A stretch of DNA of 64,000 nucleotides from Candidatus Marithrix sp. Canyon 246 (GCF_001723685.1 NZ_MCBX01000007.1:51288-115287); one strand, 5' to 3'; shown: positions 1 to 8,746, counted from the stretch's first letter. Notes: generated by a model not told the origin, from the sequence alone. Numbers and translations are program-made.

Positions 1-2
1 AA

Positions 3-290
3 CTAACCCAACAAGGCGAAGATTATCTGTATCCAAACTTTAATATTAGTGATGCAAAACAGAAAATAAGAAATGATATATTTGCCAAATTCAAAGCCAA
101 CCAAGATAAAACAATTACTTTTCGCTGGTTAAATAATCAATTTGGGCAACTTAATCCCAAAGAACAACGGATTTTTAATCACGTAATTGAAAGTATAATC
201 AGAGAAAAGTTAGCAACAACAAGTTTGTTAGAAAATTTTCTGTATTTAACTAAAAAAGGTGAAAAATTTATGAGTGATAGTATCTTATGA
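3..290 (+). CDS. C-terminal part of an unrecognised protein (truncated by window edge)
   Basis: The third frame is open from the window edge to a TGA at 288-290, giving about 95 residues. The sequence is charged and helical, with the segments RWLNNQFGQLNPKEQR and LTKKGEKFM, which look like the end of a small winged-helix or helical domain, but I do not recognise a family. Its stop overlaps the start of the next gene (ATGA at 287-290), so the two were probably translated together. A partner of a HEPN gene in such an arrangement is often an antitoxin or a defence component; that is inference only. Confidence 0.55.
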   Translation, partial: LTQQGEDYLYPNFNISDAKQKIRNDIFAKFKANQDKTITFRWLNNQFGQLNPKEQRIFNHVIESIIREKLATTSLLENFLYLTKKGEKFMSDSIL

Positions 291-1043
291 AAAGGTCAAG
301 TTCTTATAATAATTTTTTGAAAAATTTGGAAGAATTAGATGCCTTAATGGCTTTTTATCAAGCAGCCAAAGATGATTCAGTGGCGGCTGGTAGTCATCAC
401 AGCCCTTATATTCTTCTAAAAAGTAGCCTAATTTTTCTAGTCACTTGTTGGGAACAATATCTAAAAAGTCTTGTAGATGAAAGTTTTACTTTTATGCTGA
501 ATAATTCCTCAAATATTGATATTTTTCCAGAACATGTAAGAAGAATGACCGCAGAACTGTTACCTAAAAAAAGTGATATTAAAAATAAGGAACTGTGGCA
601 TCATGAAAAATGGAAGACTGATGTATGGAAATTAGTTAATCAATGGCAAGATTTTTTAACTGAAAACAAAACTCAAAGAATCGAAACTTTTCAATCTTCT
701 CGCGCTAACAATGTTAATATGTTATTTTTTTCAGAGCATTGGTTTAAAAGAACTTGCTGCAAGTTGGCAGTGGCAAGGTATGAATAATAAACAAGCCATA
801 ATATGCCTTAATACTTTGCTGGATTTACGGGGAGATTATGTTCATCAAAATCGTTCTTATCGACTTCTTTGTGAAAAAGATCTTGAATATTTTCCTATAT
901 TTATTAAAATGCTTGCAAATATTTCAGCTAATAAAGTAAGGGATTATATTTATGAACAAGTAGGATATTATCCGTGGCTGTATAATGATATTTTTTTTAA
1001 ATCCTTTAATTTTGATCATAACCGCTGTACTGAACAAAAATAA
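287..1043 (+). pseudogene. HEPN-domain protein (MAE_28990/MAE_18760-like), frameshifted
   Basis: Two overlapping frames (287-787 and 711-1043) together encode one protein of about 250 residues. The first half has the helical core typical of the MAE_28990/MAE_18760 HEPN group (LLKSSLIFLVTCWEQYLKSL). The second carries RGDYVH, which fits the R-x4-6-H catalytic motif of HEPN RNases. The frame changes near a run of seven T at about 724-730, so either a one-base indel has broken the gene or the run is a sequencing error. HEPN proteins of this type are usually RNA-cleaving effectors in toxin-antitoxin or phage-defence modules. The ATGA overlap with the preceding gene suggests a two-gene operon. Confidence 0.65.
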
Positions 1044-1186
1044 TTAATTTTTATTATCTTCAATCTCAAATCAAATTTCAATTAATAAAAAATCATTTAG
1101 GAATTTCTTTTGAGGTTGGACAAAGATTAGGTGATATGATATTTACTAACAATGATATAAATAAATTGGCTAATTACGATTATTGA
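1034..1186 (+). pseudogene. Possible ORF remnant between the HEPN gene and exonuclease I
   Basis: A frame without a start codon is open from 1034 to the TGA at 1184-1186. It reads with protein-like composition (IKNHLGISFEVGQRLGDMIF and then NDINKLANYDY). It has no upstream start and is not in frame with the HEPN halves, so it looks like the tail of a lost gene. I do not recognise the family, and chance openness in AT-rich DNA is possible. Confidence 0.3.
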
Positions 1187-1194
1187 CTATGATT

Positions 1195-2565
1195 ATGAAT
1201 ACTTATCTGTTTTATGATTTAGAAACTACTGGCTTAAATAAAGCCTTTGATCAAATTTTACAATTTGCCGCTATTCGTACTGATATTCGGTTTAATGAAA
1301 TTGAGCGGCATGAATTTTATGTCAAATTACGCCCCGATATTATTCCTTCTCCTCAAGCTAGTGTTACTCATCGTATTTCTATCGCTAAATCAATGCAACA
1401 AGGTATTTGTGAATTTGAGGCGGTTCAGAAAATACATAGGTTAATTAATCAACCTAATACTATTAGTATTGGTTATAACACTTTAAAATTTGATGATGAA
1501 TTTTTACGTTTTTGTTTTTATAGAAATTTGCTGGCTCCTTATACTCATCAATATAAGAATTCTTGCCGTCGTATGGATTTGTTGCCCATTGTTACTATGT
1601 ATTTTTTATATAAAAATGATGTCTTTAAATGGGCAGATGGTGATGGTAAAATTTCATTACAATTAGAACATCTTAATAAACTTAACCATTTTACCAGCAG
1701 TGGGCAAGCACATAATGCGATGGTGGATGTGGAAGCCACTGCTGAATTGGCGCGACGCTTATTTTTAACAGATTCCAAAATGTGGGAATATTTGGATGGG
1801 TATTTTAATAAAGATACTGATGCAATGCGCATTATTGAAATGCCGATTGAATTTCATAGTATTGCTTGTAGCAATCGTATCGGTTTGATGGTTGCTAATC
1901 AATTTGGCTTAGCAAATAAATATCAAATTCCAGTATTATTAATTGGCAATTCTATTGCTTATAAAAAACAAACACTTTGGTTGCGATTAGATCAAGAATC
2001 ATTGCCTGAAAAAGCATGGGTAATTCGTAAAAAATATGGTGAACCTAATATTGTATTACCGCCACATCAGCGATATTGGAAGCATATCAGTAAAGACAGA
2101 GAAGCAATAGTTGAAAAAAATATTAAATGGTTACAAACCAATACTAGATTATTTAATGAAATTATCCAATATAATCGTGAATTCCGTTATCCTGAAATTG
2201 CAAATTTAGATTCTGACGCTGCATTGTATAAAAATGGCTTTTTATCGAAATCAGAAGAAAATTTATGTGAAAGTTTTCATGCCACTAGTTCGATTAAGAA
2301 AAGAATTGAACTAGTAAGCCAATTTGAAAATGTTGAAATGCGACAATTAGCAAGTCGTATTTTGTGTAGAAATTATGCTGATCAGAAATTGCCTAGCATG
2401 TTGACTAATGATTTTGCAGAAGTAAATGCTTTACTAGATTATACTGGTAAACCGCGTTTAACAATTTCACAAGCAATGAATGATATAGATGACCTTAGAA
2501 AAAATACTGAATTGGATGCAGAACAAATTACATTGTTAGAGGAATTAGTCAAACTTCTTGCATAA
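1195..2565 (+). CDS. sbcB: Exodeoxyribonuclease I
   Basis: ExoI degrades single-stranded DNA 3' to 5' and acts in recombination and mismatch repair. The N-terminus YLFYDLETTGL supplies the first DEDD-type acidic pair. The next block (QFAAIRTD) is the usual ExoI continuation, GYNTLKFDDEFLRF is the second exonuclease motif, and AHNAMVDVEATAELAR is the third. The C-terminal half follows the SH3-like/helical ExoI layout. At about 457 residues it is close to the family length (around 475). The frame also offers TTG at 1183 and ATG at 1189; ATG 1195 sits closest to the conserved core, and no convincing ribosome site separates them. It stands alone between the decayed HEPN locus and the sigma-factor gene. 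Confidence 0.88.
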   Translation: MNTYLFYDLETTGLNKAFDQILQFAAIRTDIRFNEIERHEFYVKLRPDIIPSPQASVTHRISIAKSMQQGICEFEAVQKIHRLINQPNTISIGYNTLKFDDEFLRFCFYRNLLAPYTHQYKNSCRRMDLLPIVTMYFLYKNDVFKWADGDGKISLQLEHLNKLNHFTSSGQAHNAMVDVEATAELARRLFLTDSKMWEYLDGYFNKDTDAMRIIEMPIEFHSIACSNRIGLMVANQFGLANKYQIPVLLIGNSIAYKKQTLWLRLDQESLPEKAWVIRKKYGEPNIVLPPHQRYWKHISKDREAIVEKNIKWLQTNTRLFNEIIQYNREFRYPEIANLDSDAALYKNGFLSKSEENLCESFHATSSIKKRIELVSQFENVEMRQLASRILCRNYADQKLPSMLTNDFAEVNALLDYTGKPRLTISQAMNDIDDLRKNTELDAEQITLLEELVKLLA

Positions 2566-2617
2566 TACACATAAATATAATATATATTATTATGCTAAAT
2601 AATGGAGTTTATATCTA

Positions 2618-3442
2618 ATGTATTTAATTCGATGGATTTATCAATTTTTTTTACTTAAAGTAAATCAGTCATCATCATCATCAAATAATGACCAACTTAA
2701 ACAAACGGTTTTTGATCATTGGAAGCATATTGAAAGATTGGCAGATAAACGTTTTCCTGATGATACCAATCTAAAACTAGAAGCTTCTAATTACGTATTA
2801 GATGTTTTAGAAGCTGATAATTGGAAAAGAATCGCTGCATTTAAGGGTAAAAATATTAAGGCATTTATTACCAAAATTAGTTTAAATTTATTCTCAGACT
2901 TTTGGAATAAAAAATTTGGTAAGCAACGCCCTAATAAATGGTTACGCGATCAAATTGATTCTATTTATCAAACCAGTTATCAATTATTGGTTAAAAGTAA
3001 ATATTCTAAACGTGAAGTAGTAGAAATTTTATTAACTTTAGAACCTAAACGAGAACGATGGAAAATTGAAGAAGTTGTAAATGCAGTTATAGCCCATTGC
3101 CCTGCTAAATTAGAATATCATGAAGTCTCTCTTGATGATAATGTTGTTGTTCAAGATAAAACGGAAGACTTAGATGAACAAAATATATTACAAGCACTAA
3201 GCCAATTAATTGATGGTAATATTAATGAAGTTGACCAACCATTGAATAAATTAATCGGCGTTTTAGATCAAAATGTCCGTCTTAATGAAGAGGAATGTAT
3301 GCTTTTACGGCTACGTTATCATAGTGGTTTAACGATGAAACAAATTGCTGCCATAGTCAATTTGACTGCTAGTCAAGTTGATAAACGCATCAAAAAAACT
3401 TTAACTCGTTTAAACCAAGCCTTTAAAGAAGCGGGTGTATAG
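2618..3442 (+). CDS. RNA polymerase sigma-70-like factor (ECF-type, divergent)
   Basis: The C-terminal 60 residues read as sigma region 4: EEECMLLRLRYHSGLTMKQIAAIVNLTASQVDKRIKKTL, with a helix-turn-helix that would read the -35 element. The N-terminal half (HWKHIERLADKRFPDD, then the KGKNIKAFITKISLNLFSDF block) matches region 2 of large ECF-like factors. At 274 residues it is longer than ordinary ECF factors because of a linker between regions 2 and 4. The next gene starts at its stop codon and encodes a zinc-finger membrane protein, so this is a sigma/anti-sigma pair. What it responds to cannot be read from the sequence. Confidence 0.75.
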   Translation: MYLIRWIYQFFLLKVNQSSSSSNNDQLKQTVFDHWKHIERLADKRFPDDTNLKLEASNYVLDVLEADNWKRIAAFKGKNIKAFITKISLNLFSDFWNKKFGKQRPNKWLRDQIDSIYQTSYQLLVKSKYSKREVVEILLTLEPKRERWKIEEVVNAVIAHCPAKLEYHEVSLDDNVVVQDKTEDLDEQNILQALSQLIDGNINEVDQPLNKLIGVLDQNVRLNEEECMLLRLRYHSGLTMKQIAAIVNLTASQVDKRIKKTLTRLNQAFKEAGV

Positions 3443-3446
3443 AGAG

Positions 3447-4196
3447 ATGGATAATGAAATTGAAAACTTAATAAAATCAGAACGTGGAGTGGCTTTGCTT
3501 GGCATTGCCACTCATCAAGCTCAATCGTCAGCTATAACAGAATGTATTTCTGATGAAGAAATTGTTAGCTTTGTTAGCCACAATGTGACAAAAAAACAAC
3601 GTCAAAAAATATTTGCGCATTTGAATCGTTGTTCTAAGTGTTATAACAGTTGGTTAGAAACTGCATCATGTGTTATGCCAGAACCATCATCTACTCGAAA
3701 TAGATGGTGGAATTTTCAAATACCAATGTGGCAGCAGCCGCTAATTACTACTTCTGTGGCAGTAATGGTATTAATTGTTGCTGTGATAAATTTTTTACCA
3801 TCAACCAATAGTATTATCCAAGATAAGGAAATTTTCAATTTAGGTTTTAATGATGAAGATCATTCTTCTGCCTCACAAGCTTTTAAAGCTGGAATAAATG
3901 GGCAAGAAGCATCTTCGACTATTGAATATGAATTAGGGCGGTGGTTTTTGTTACTGAAACAAGTAAAAATAGATTCAGTAACTAATGATTTTTGGGTAAA
4001 ACAAGTAAAACAGTTACAAAAATTTGAAACTAGTAAATATTCATCTAATGATGAGATGAAAAAGGCAATGATGGATGCTTTGACTATCATTAAACCATTG
4101 TTATTAGAGTTACAGGATGATCCAAATAATCCTTATAAAACTGAACAATTGGCTGAACAATTGGAAATTTTTATGGCGGGTATTGCTGACTTTTAA
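3447..4196 (+). CDS. Anti-sigma factor, zinc-finger membrane protein
   Basis: The protein has an N-terminal cytosolic part with HLNRCSKC, the H-x3-C-x2-C pattern of zinc-binding anti-sigma domains, followed by one membrane segment (LITTSVAVMVLIVAVINFL) and a periplasmic part of about 130 residues with no recognisable domain. Such proteins hold a sigma factor inactive at the membrane until a signal releases it. It follows the sigma gene directly; a GTG at 3435 would overlap that gene's stop by eight bases, while ATG 3447 follows an AGAGAG stretch. A 25-base segment of this gene (3962-3986) recurs at 6305-6329 beyond the restriction-modification genes. Confidence 0.72.
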   Translation: MDNEIENLIKSERGVALLGIATHQAQSSAITECISDEEIVSFVSHNVTKKQRQKIFAHLNRCSKCYNSWLETASCVMPEPSSTRNRWWNFQIPMWQQPLITTSVAVMVLIVAVINFLPSTNSIIQDKEIFNLGFNDEDHSSASQAFKAGINGQEASSTIEYELGRWFLLLKQVKIDSVTNDFWVKQVKQLQKFETSKYSSNDEMKKAMMDALTIIKPLLLELQDDPNNPYKTEQLAEQLEIFMAGIADF

Positions 4197-4204
4197 TTTT
4201 AGAC

Positions 4205-4237
4205 AAACCTGACAGGTTTTTAAAACCTGTCAGGTTT
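4205..4237. repeat. Palindromic repeat, ACCTGACAGGT family
   Basis: A near-perfect inverted repeat (ACCTGACAGGTTTT / AAAACCTGTCAGGT) lies just after the anti-sigma gene. The same palindrome occurs at 20449, 24062 and three times at 63344-63497, with a variant at 44276. Its position after genes and its strong stem suggest it can also end transcription. Confidence 0.85.
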
Positions 4238-4262
4238 AATTTCGGGATTGAATTCTCATTCC

Positions 4263-4293
4263 TTACTTAGTGTCTGATACAGCTTTAACTAGT
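4263..4293. repeat. Copy of the 3' end of the AhpD-like gene, left flank of the restriction-modification cassette
   Basis: TACTTAG and TGTCTGATACAG plus the following TTAAC match 6368-6396, which is the end of the AhpD-like gene including its stop. There is one substitution and a 4-base gap. The copy lies just before the restriction gene, as if the cassette had split or duplicated the gene end. Confidence 0.65.
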
Positions 4294-4316
4294 CTCATAT
4301 CAGACTCTATAAAACT

Positions 4317-5338
4317 ATGAACGATATTAAACCAAGCCTTTTCGGAATCAATAAATCTAATAGAGATTTTAGCCTTAAAGAAACATGGGGCAAAAACCAA
4401 TTCAATTCATCATTTCCTGCTTCTTTGTGTTGCTATCTTGCATCAAAAAATCTTAATGCAATTAGTCTCTCAATAACTAATGGTAAGTTTTCTTCAAGCA
4501 CAATAGAAATAAATGATGTTTTTGGAATTGAACCATCAGATCCAGATCTTTATTTTGCTTTCGAGTCTCAGCATACTCCATATCAAAAATTCATTATTGG
4601 TACTCTGCCAAGAACTGATTTGGTGATACAAAAAGAAAGTAGCGGACAATGTTTATCAGGTTTGGAAATCAAACTTACTGCATTACCAGATAACATTACT
4701 TATAATCTGGATGATGAGTATTATGGGAGTGAAATTGTAGTCAGACCAGATACAATTGTATATTTAGCTTGCAGTATTGCATTGAGTCTTTCCAATGAGT
4801 TAGGGGATATTGTTCCTGATATAATGATTAAAGACTGGTCTGTTCCACATTTTGTATTAAAGAAAATAGATAAAATAATTAGCGTTATAGAGCAAATATC
4901 ATACGCATTAGAAGAAAAACAGCATTCATTTTTAATTCAACCAATTTGGAAAACCATTGGAAAATCACCAAAGCTTGCAGTAATGCAGGCTTCTCTTATT
5001 TCATTTCTTCAATAGCTAATAGAAATATAGATGCAAATGGAATAAATCGTCAGACTAGAACAGTAGTATGGTTATACAAAATGTTGCTAGACATAAAACA
5101 TAACGGTAAATTTAACCATAAAGCAATTATTGATACTTTGTCATTTAACACAAAAAATGATAAGGCATTTGCTTCTGCTGGTAATATTACTAATAAATAT
5201 ATGGCTTGTGATCGCCTTAAAAATCCGATCATAACTAAAAGTGATATAAAAAATATAATTTTAGGCGGAGGTCAAAATCTTTTAAGTCCTGAAAGACGTT
5301 TTGATGCAATTATATTTAACTCTCCGGAGCTGTTTTAA
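4317..5338 (+). pseudogene. Type II restriction endonuclease, HindVP-like, frameshifted
   Basis: Frames 4317-5015 and 4946-5338 together make one protein of about 340 residues. The first part matches the HindVP-type endonuclease family (the group cutting GRCGYC): it opens with SLFGINKSNRDFSLKETWGK, and D101, E117 and K119 (TDLVIQ then GLEIKL) form the PD-(D/E)xK catalytic set. The frame is lost near 5000-5012 in a T-rich stretch, after which the sequence continues sensibly (ANRNIDANGINRQTRTVVWL). As read the enzyme is truncated and probably inactive; a sequencing error is the alternative. The methyltransferase follows with a TAATG overlap. The recognition site is inferred from the family only. 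Confidence 0.75.
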
Positions 5339-6309
5339 TGAGATGTGTTGATCTTTTTTCAGGTTGTGGTGGTTTCTCATTAGGATTTGAACAGGCGGGC
5401 TTTGATGTGGTGGCTGCAATTGATAATTGGCAACCAGCATTAGATGTATATAAAGATAATTTTTCTCATCCGGTTATTCTACAAGATTTAAGTGATGAAG
5501 ATGAGGCTATACAGAAAATAATTCAATTTTCACCAAGCTTGATAATGGGTGGTCCTCCATGCCAAGACTTTTCAAGTGCCGGCAAACGTGATATTACGCT
5601 TGGTCGTGCTGATCTTACATATCATTTTGCCAATATAGTTTGTTCGGTAAAGCCAAAGTGGTTTGTAATGGAAAATGTTGAACAGATAAAAAAGACTCAT
5701 ATTCTGCGAGATATTGTTGAACAGTTTATTAATCAAGGTTATGGACTCTCTTCAGTTATTTTAAATGCCTCTTATTGTGATGTCCCTCAAGCAAGAACAA
5801 GATTATTTTTGATTGGACATCTAGGCGATAAGCATAATCAATTAAATCAAATATTAAAAGAGATGCTATCTGATCAGCCAATGACAATAAGGGATTATTT
5901 AGGCGATGATCTTGATCTAGAATATTATTATCGCCACCCCAGAAATTATAATAGAAGAGGAGTTTTTTCTATTGACGAACCTAGCCCAACAGTTAGAGGC
6001 GTAAATCGACCAATACCTAAAGGATATAAATTAAATTCCTGTGATCCAAAGGGAGTAGAACTTAATACAATTCGTCCTTTGACTACCGTAGAAAGAAGTT
6101 ATCTGCAAACATTTCCAAAAGATTTTAAGCTTAATGGAACCAAAACAAATTTAGAACAAATGATAGGAAATGCTGTACCAGTAAAACTGGCTAAATTTGT
6201 TGCAGAGGCAATAAAGAGTTATCAAAAACATGGTTCAAAAAACCAACCAGCACTATTCGATACAATCAATCAATTTGAAATTCCTAATAAAGCCTTGCAT
6301 CAGGAGTAA
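5338..6309 (+). CDS. DNA (cytosine-5-)-methyltransferase
   Basis: It transfers a methyl group from S-adenosylmethionine to C5 of cytosine in a specific site. All main C5-methyltransferase motifs are visible: motif I FSGCGGFSLGFEQAGF, motif IV GGPPCQDFS with catalytic C75, motif VI ENVE at 112-115, motif VIII QARTRLFLIG, and the C-terminal motif X region MIGNAVPVKLAKFVAEAI. At 323 residues it is complete. The start overlaps the stop of the HindVP-like endonuclease (TAATG), so the two form a restriction-modification cassette. Because the endonuclease frame is broken, this enzyme now looks like an orphan. Its stop codon lies inside a 25-base sequence shared with the anti-sigma gene. Confidence 0.93.
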   Translation: MRCVDLFSGCGGFSLGFEQAGFDVVAAIDNWQPALDVYKDNFSHPVILQDLSDEDEAIQKIIQFSPSLIMGGPPCQDFSSAGKRDITLGRADLTYHFANIVCSVKPKWFVMENVEQIKKTHILRDIVEQFINQGYGLSSVILNASYCDVPQARTRLFLIGHLGDKHNQLNQILKEMLSDQPMTIRDYLGDDLDLEYYYRHPRNYNRRGVFSIDEPSPTVRGVNRPIPKGYKLNSCDPKGVELNTIRPLTTVERSYLQTFPKDFKLNGTKTNLEQMIGNAVPVKLAKFVAEAIKSYQKHGSKNQPALFDTINQFEIPNKALHQE

Positions 6310-6329
6310 AAATAGAATCAGTAACTAAT
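6305..6329. repeat. Copy of an anti-sigma gene segment, right flank of the restriction-modification cassette
   Basis: The 25 bases at 6305-6329 match 3962-3986 inside the anti-sigma gene with a single substitution. The copy begins at the methyltransferase stop codon, which it supplies. Together with the AhpD-like gene-end copy at 4263 it gives the cassette reciprocal flanking duplicates. Confidence 0.7.
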
Positions 6330-6340
6330 TTTAAATCTAT

Positions 6341-6362
6341 GGGCAATCTTTTATGGTTGCCC
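6341..6362. terminator. Hairpin between methyltransferase and AhpD-like gene
   Basis: GGGCAA and TTGCCC form a 6-bp stem with a 10-base loop in the convergent space. On the minus strand it is not followed by a long T run, so terminator function is likely but not certain. Confidence 0.45.
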
Positions 6363-6370
6363 AATTGTAC

Positions 6371-6922
6371 TTAGTTGGTGTCTGATACAGCCTTAACGAC
6401 AGCAGGTATTTGTGATAATACAGGCGCACCATCCATTAATAATGCGATTGGCACAACCTCAAATACTTCTTCTGGAGAAGCATGACTTTTTAAAGCTTCC
6501 TTGGCATGTAAAGTAATTTGCTTTTCATTACGCATTACTAGCCCAATTGCTAAAGCTATTAATTCGCGTTCATGATGTTCTAATCTACCTTTAGATAATG
6601 AAAATTCAGCCCATGATTCTTGCCAAGCTTCCCATAATTCTTCTTTATCGGGTGTTGCTTTCATAAATAAAGCGATTTTTTGAACTTGTTTTATATCTTT
6701 GTTCTTAGCACCTAATTTACGTGCATCTGTAGTATGTATATCAATACAACGATGACATTGTTTATGCAAAGCCATTCCTAGAGTAATTAATTCCTTAGTA
6801 ACACGAGTTAAACGCCCCTTTTTGGTACTTTCTTGGGCTAATTCACCCATAATTTCTAGGAATTCACCAATTCCATAATTTTGTGCTTTTTTAATAAAAC
6901 TACTAAATGTTTCTTTTGCCAT
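6371..6922 (-). CDS. Carboxymuconolactone decarboxylase / AhpD-family protein
   Basis: The protein has two AhpD-like helical units. The first carries HKQCHRCIDIH, the C-x2-C-x3-H redox/acid motif of AhpD-type peroxidase partners. The second (RELIALAIGLVMRNEKQITLHAKEAL) keeps the fold but has lost the cysteines. At 183 residues it fits the two-domain members of the family. It likely works in peroxide or thiol chemistry in the cytosol; the substrate is unknown. The start lies two bases from the end of trpF, so the two are probably co-transcribed. The last codons are duplicated at 4263-4293 on the other side of the restriction-modification cassette. Confidence 0.8.
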   Translation of the reverse strand: MAKETFSSFIKKAQNYGIGEFLEIMGELAQESTKKGRLTRVTKELITLGMALHKQCHRCIDIHTTDARKLGAKNKDIKQVQKIALFMKATPDKEELWEAWQESWAEFSLSKGRLEHHERELIALAIGLVMRNEKQITLHAKEALKSHASPEEVFEVVPIALLMDGAPVLSQIPAVVKAVSDTN

Positions 6923-6923
6923 G

Positions 6924-7550
6924 TTATTTACCTAATAAAATTAATCTTTGCATAAATTCAGCAATTTTATCACTATCTTTAATACCCTTTGCTGATTCTA
7001 CGCCGCCACTAACATCAACCGCATAAGGATTTAAAGCTTTGATAGCTGCATTTACATTAGTTGTTGTTAAACCACCTGCTACTATGATGGGTTTGGATAA
7101 ATTTGAGGGTACTTGTTGCCAATCAAATATCGTGCCTGTGCCGCCTTTTACGCCTTGTACATAGCTATCTAATAATATCGCTTTTGCTGTTTGATATTTT
7201 GCAATTACAGTTTCAAGTTCTATATTAGGGCGCATTCGTAAGGCTTTCATATATGGCTTATTAAAACTATTGCAATATTCTGGTGATTCTTCGCCATGAA
7301 ATTGTAATAAGTCTATTGGTACTTTTTCCAATATATTATTTACCATATTAGCTTCAGCATTTACAAATAAACCCACAACTGTGACAAAAGCTGGTAAGCT
7401 TTGAATAATTGTTTGTGCCTGCTCAATATTGACAGCGCGTGGGCTTTTTTCATAAAATACTAAGCCAATAGCATCTACACCATATTTAGCAGCTACAATT
7501 CCATCTTCTGCACGAGTAATACCGCAAATTTTTACACGAGTGCGTGTCAT
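6924..7550 (-). CDS. trpF: Phosphoribosylanthranilate isomerase
   Basis: TrpF converts N-(5'-phosphoribosyl)anthranilate to CdRP in tryptophan synthesis. The opening RVKICGITR contains the catalytic cysteine, GLVFYEKSPRAV and LLQFHGEESPEYC are usual TrpF blocks, and the end (NPYAVDVSGGVES plus KGIKD) is the phosphate-binding region with the catalytic aspartate. The frame extends to 7592, but ATG 7550 is chosen because it starts four residues before KICG and is preceded by AGGAAAAATAAA. About 208 residues is the normal length. No other trp genes are visible here; it pairs with the AhpD-like gene. Confidence 0.93.
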   Translation of the reverse strand: MTRTRVKICGITRAEDGIVAAKYGVDAIGLVFYEKSPRAVNIEQAQTIIQSLPAFVTVVGLFVNAEANMVNNILEKVPIDLLQFHGEESPEYCNSFNKPYMKALRMRPNIELETVIAKYQTAKAILLDSYVQGVKGGTGTIFDWQQVPSNLSKPIIVAGGLTTTNVNAAIKALNPYAVDVSGGVESAKGIKDSDKIAEFMQRLILLGK

Positions 7551-7580
7551 TTTATTTTTCCTATTTAGAATTATATTTTT

Positions 7581-8696
7581 TTGCTTATTCAATTAAACCA
7601 ATTTTTTGTATTAATACAACGTAATTTTAGGGTAATTTTTGCTGATAAACTGAATTTAGCCTTAATAATATTGCAAGTACCTTTAATTGCTATGTTAATT
7701 ATCGTCGCGTTTTATAATTTTGAACGTGATAATCATGATTATGATGAAGCAATCAGGGTATTATATTATTTTGATCTTATGAAGTCACCTTTTCAACAAG
7801 CTAAAAAAAGTGTCAATATTGATAAATTACATAGATACGCTAAAGCATTAGCTCAACAATATAATGTCGTGTTACGACATCAATATATTGAAACTACCAT
7901 TAAAGCTTTTTTTAATAAGAAAAAAGTGCAATTGCCTAATTTTGCTTTAACTGATACTAAGCATACAATCATTAGTAATATAGGTAGTTTACGACGTGGT
8001 AGTGTTTATTTTCTATTAGTAGCAGCAAGTATTTGGTTTGGTATCATGGGATCATGCAAAGAAATTGTTACTGAACAGGCTTTGTTAAAAAGAGAAATTC
8101 GTTCATATTTATTTATTTTTCCTTATTTATCAGCTAAATTCTTTGTTTTAACTGTGATTTTAGGGATGCAAACAATATTATTATCTATAATAGTAGTTCC
8201 TTTATTATTAGAGTTATCATTTCATTATATTTTATATATTTGGCTAATACTTTGGGTAGCTGCTTTTGTCGCCGCTGCGCTAGGTTTATTCATTTCATCA
8301 ATCGTAAAAAGTTATCGTGTTGCTTTGACATTGGTACCATTATTAATGATTCCACAATTATTATTTGGTGGATTATTACGCCCTCAAGTAGATTTAGAAA
8401 ATCATATTTGGTCTAATTTAGCGAATAGTCTCAGTGCAATTACGATTCAGCGTTGGGCATTTGAATCTATTTTAACGACTGACGCTTATGCAGAGGGAGG
8501 AATATTAAAATTAAAATTTAACTTAAATAGTTACAATGAACTGAATTTGGTTGAAACTAGAAATACTTCATTAGTTAGATCATTTTTTAAGCAGCGTGAT
8601 TTGGGTAATTTATGGCCACCTTTATTTTATTTATTTATAGTTAGCTTTATTTTTTTTATTAGTGCTTATTTAGCATTGCGTTGGCGATTTGGTTAA
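7581..8696 (+). CDS. ABC-2-type transporter permease, lacking its ATPase domain
   Basis: The protein has an N-terminal membrane segment (LNLALIILQVPLIAMLIIVAFY), a loop of about 110 residues, and five further membrane segments. The block FLLVAASIWFGIMGSCKEIV followed by EQALLKREIRSYL is typical of the ABCG-like ABC-2 permease domain. In that class the permease is normally fused to an N-terminal ATPase, sometimes with an FHA domain. Here no ATPase is encoded, the frame opens only at a TAG 15 bases upstream, and the start would be TTG 7581 without a clear ribosome site. It may be a truncated gene whose 5' part was lost next to trpF, or a half-transporter with its ATPase elsewhere. Confidence 0.68.
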   Translation: MLIQLNQFFVLIQRNFRVIFADKLNLALIILQVPLIAMLIIVAFYNFERDNHDYDEAIRVLYYFDLMKSPFQQAKKSVNIDKLHRYAKALAQQYNVVLRHQYIETTIKAFFNKKKVQLPNFALTDTKHTIISNIGSLRRGSVYFLLVAASIWFGIMGSCKEIVTEQALLKREIRSYLFIFPYLSAKFFVLTVILGMQTILLSIIVVPLLLELSFHYILYIWLILWVAAFVAAALGLFISSIVKSYRVALTLVPLLMIPQLLFGGLLRPQVDLENHIWSNLANSLSAITIQRWAFESILTTDAYAEGGILKLKFNLNSYNELNLVETRNTSLVRSFFKQRDLGNLWPPLFYLFIVSFIFFISAYLALRWRFG

Positions 8697-8710
8697 AAAG
8701 TTTTGGAATT

Positions 8711-8746
8711 TAATTTAACCAATTCCTTGGGAATTTCTTTCAAAAA
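8711..8746 (-). repeat. uvrD 3'-end fragment, copy A
   Basis: About 33 bases centred on AATTCCTTGGGAATT match the end of uvrD (11035-11068) with one substitution; read on the minus strand they encode FLKEIPKELVKL. Sequence on either side is unrelated to uvrD. The core is itself a small palindrome, so an independent repeat is the alternative. Confidence 0.6.
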
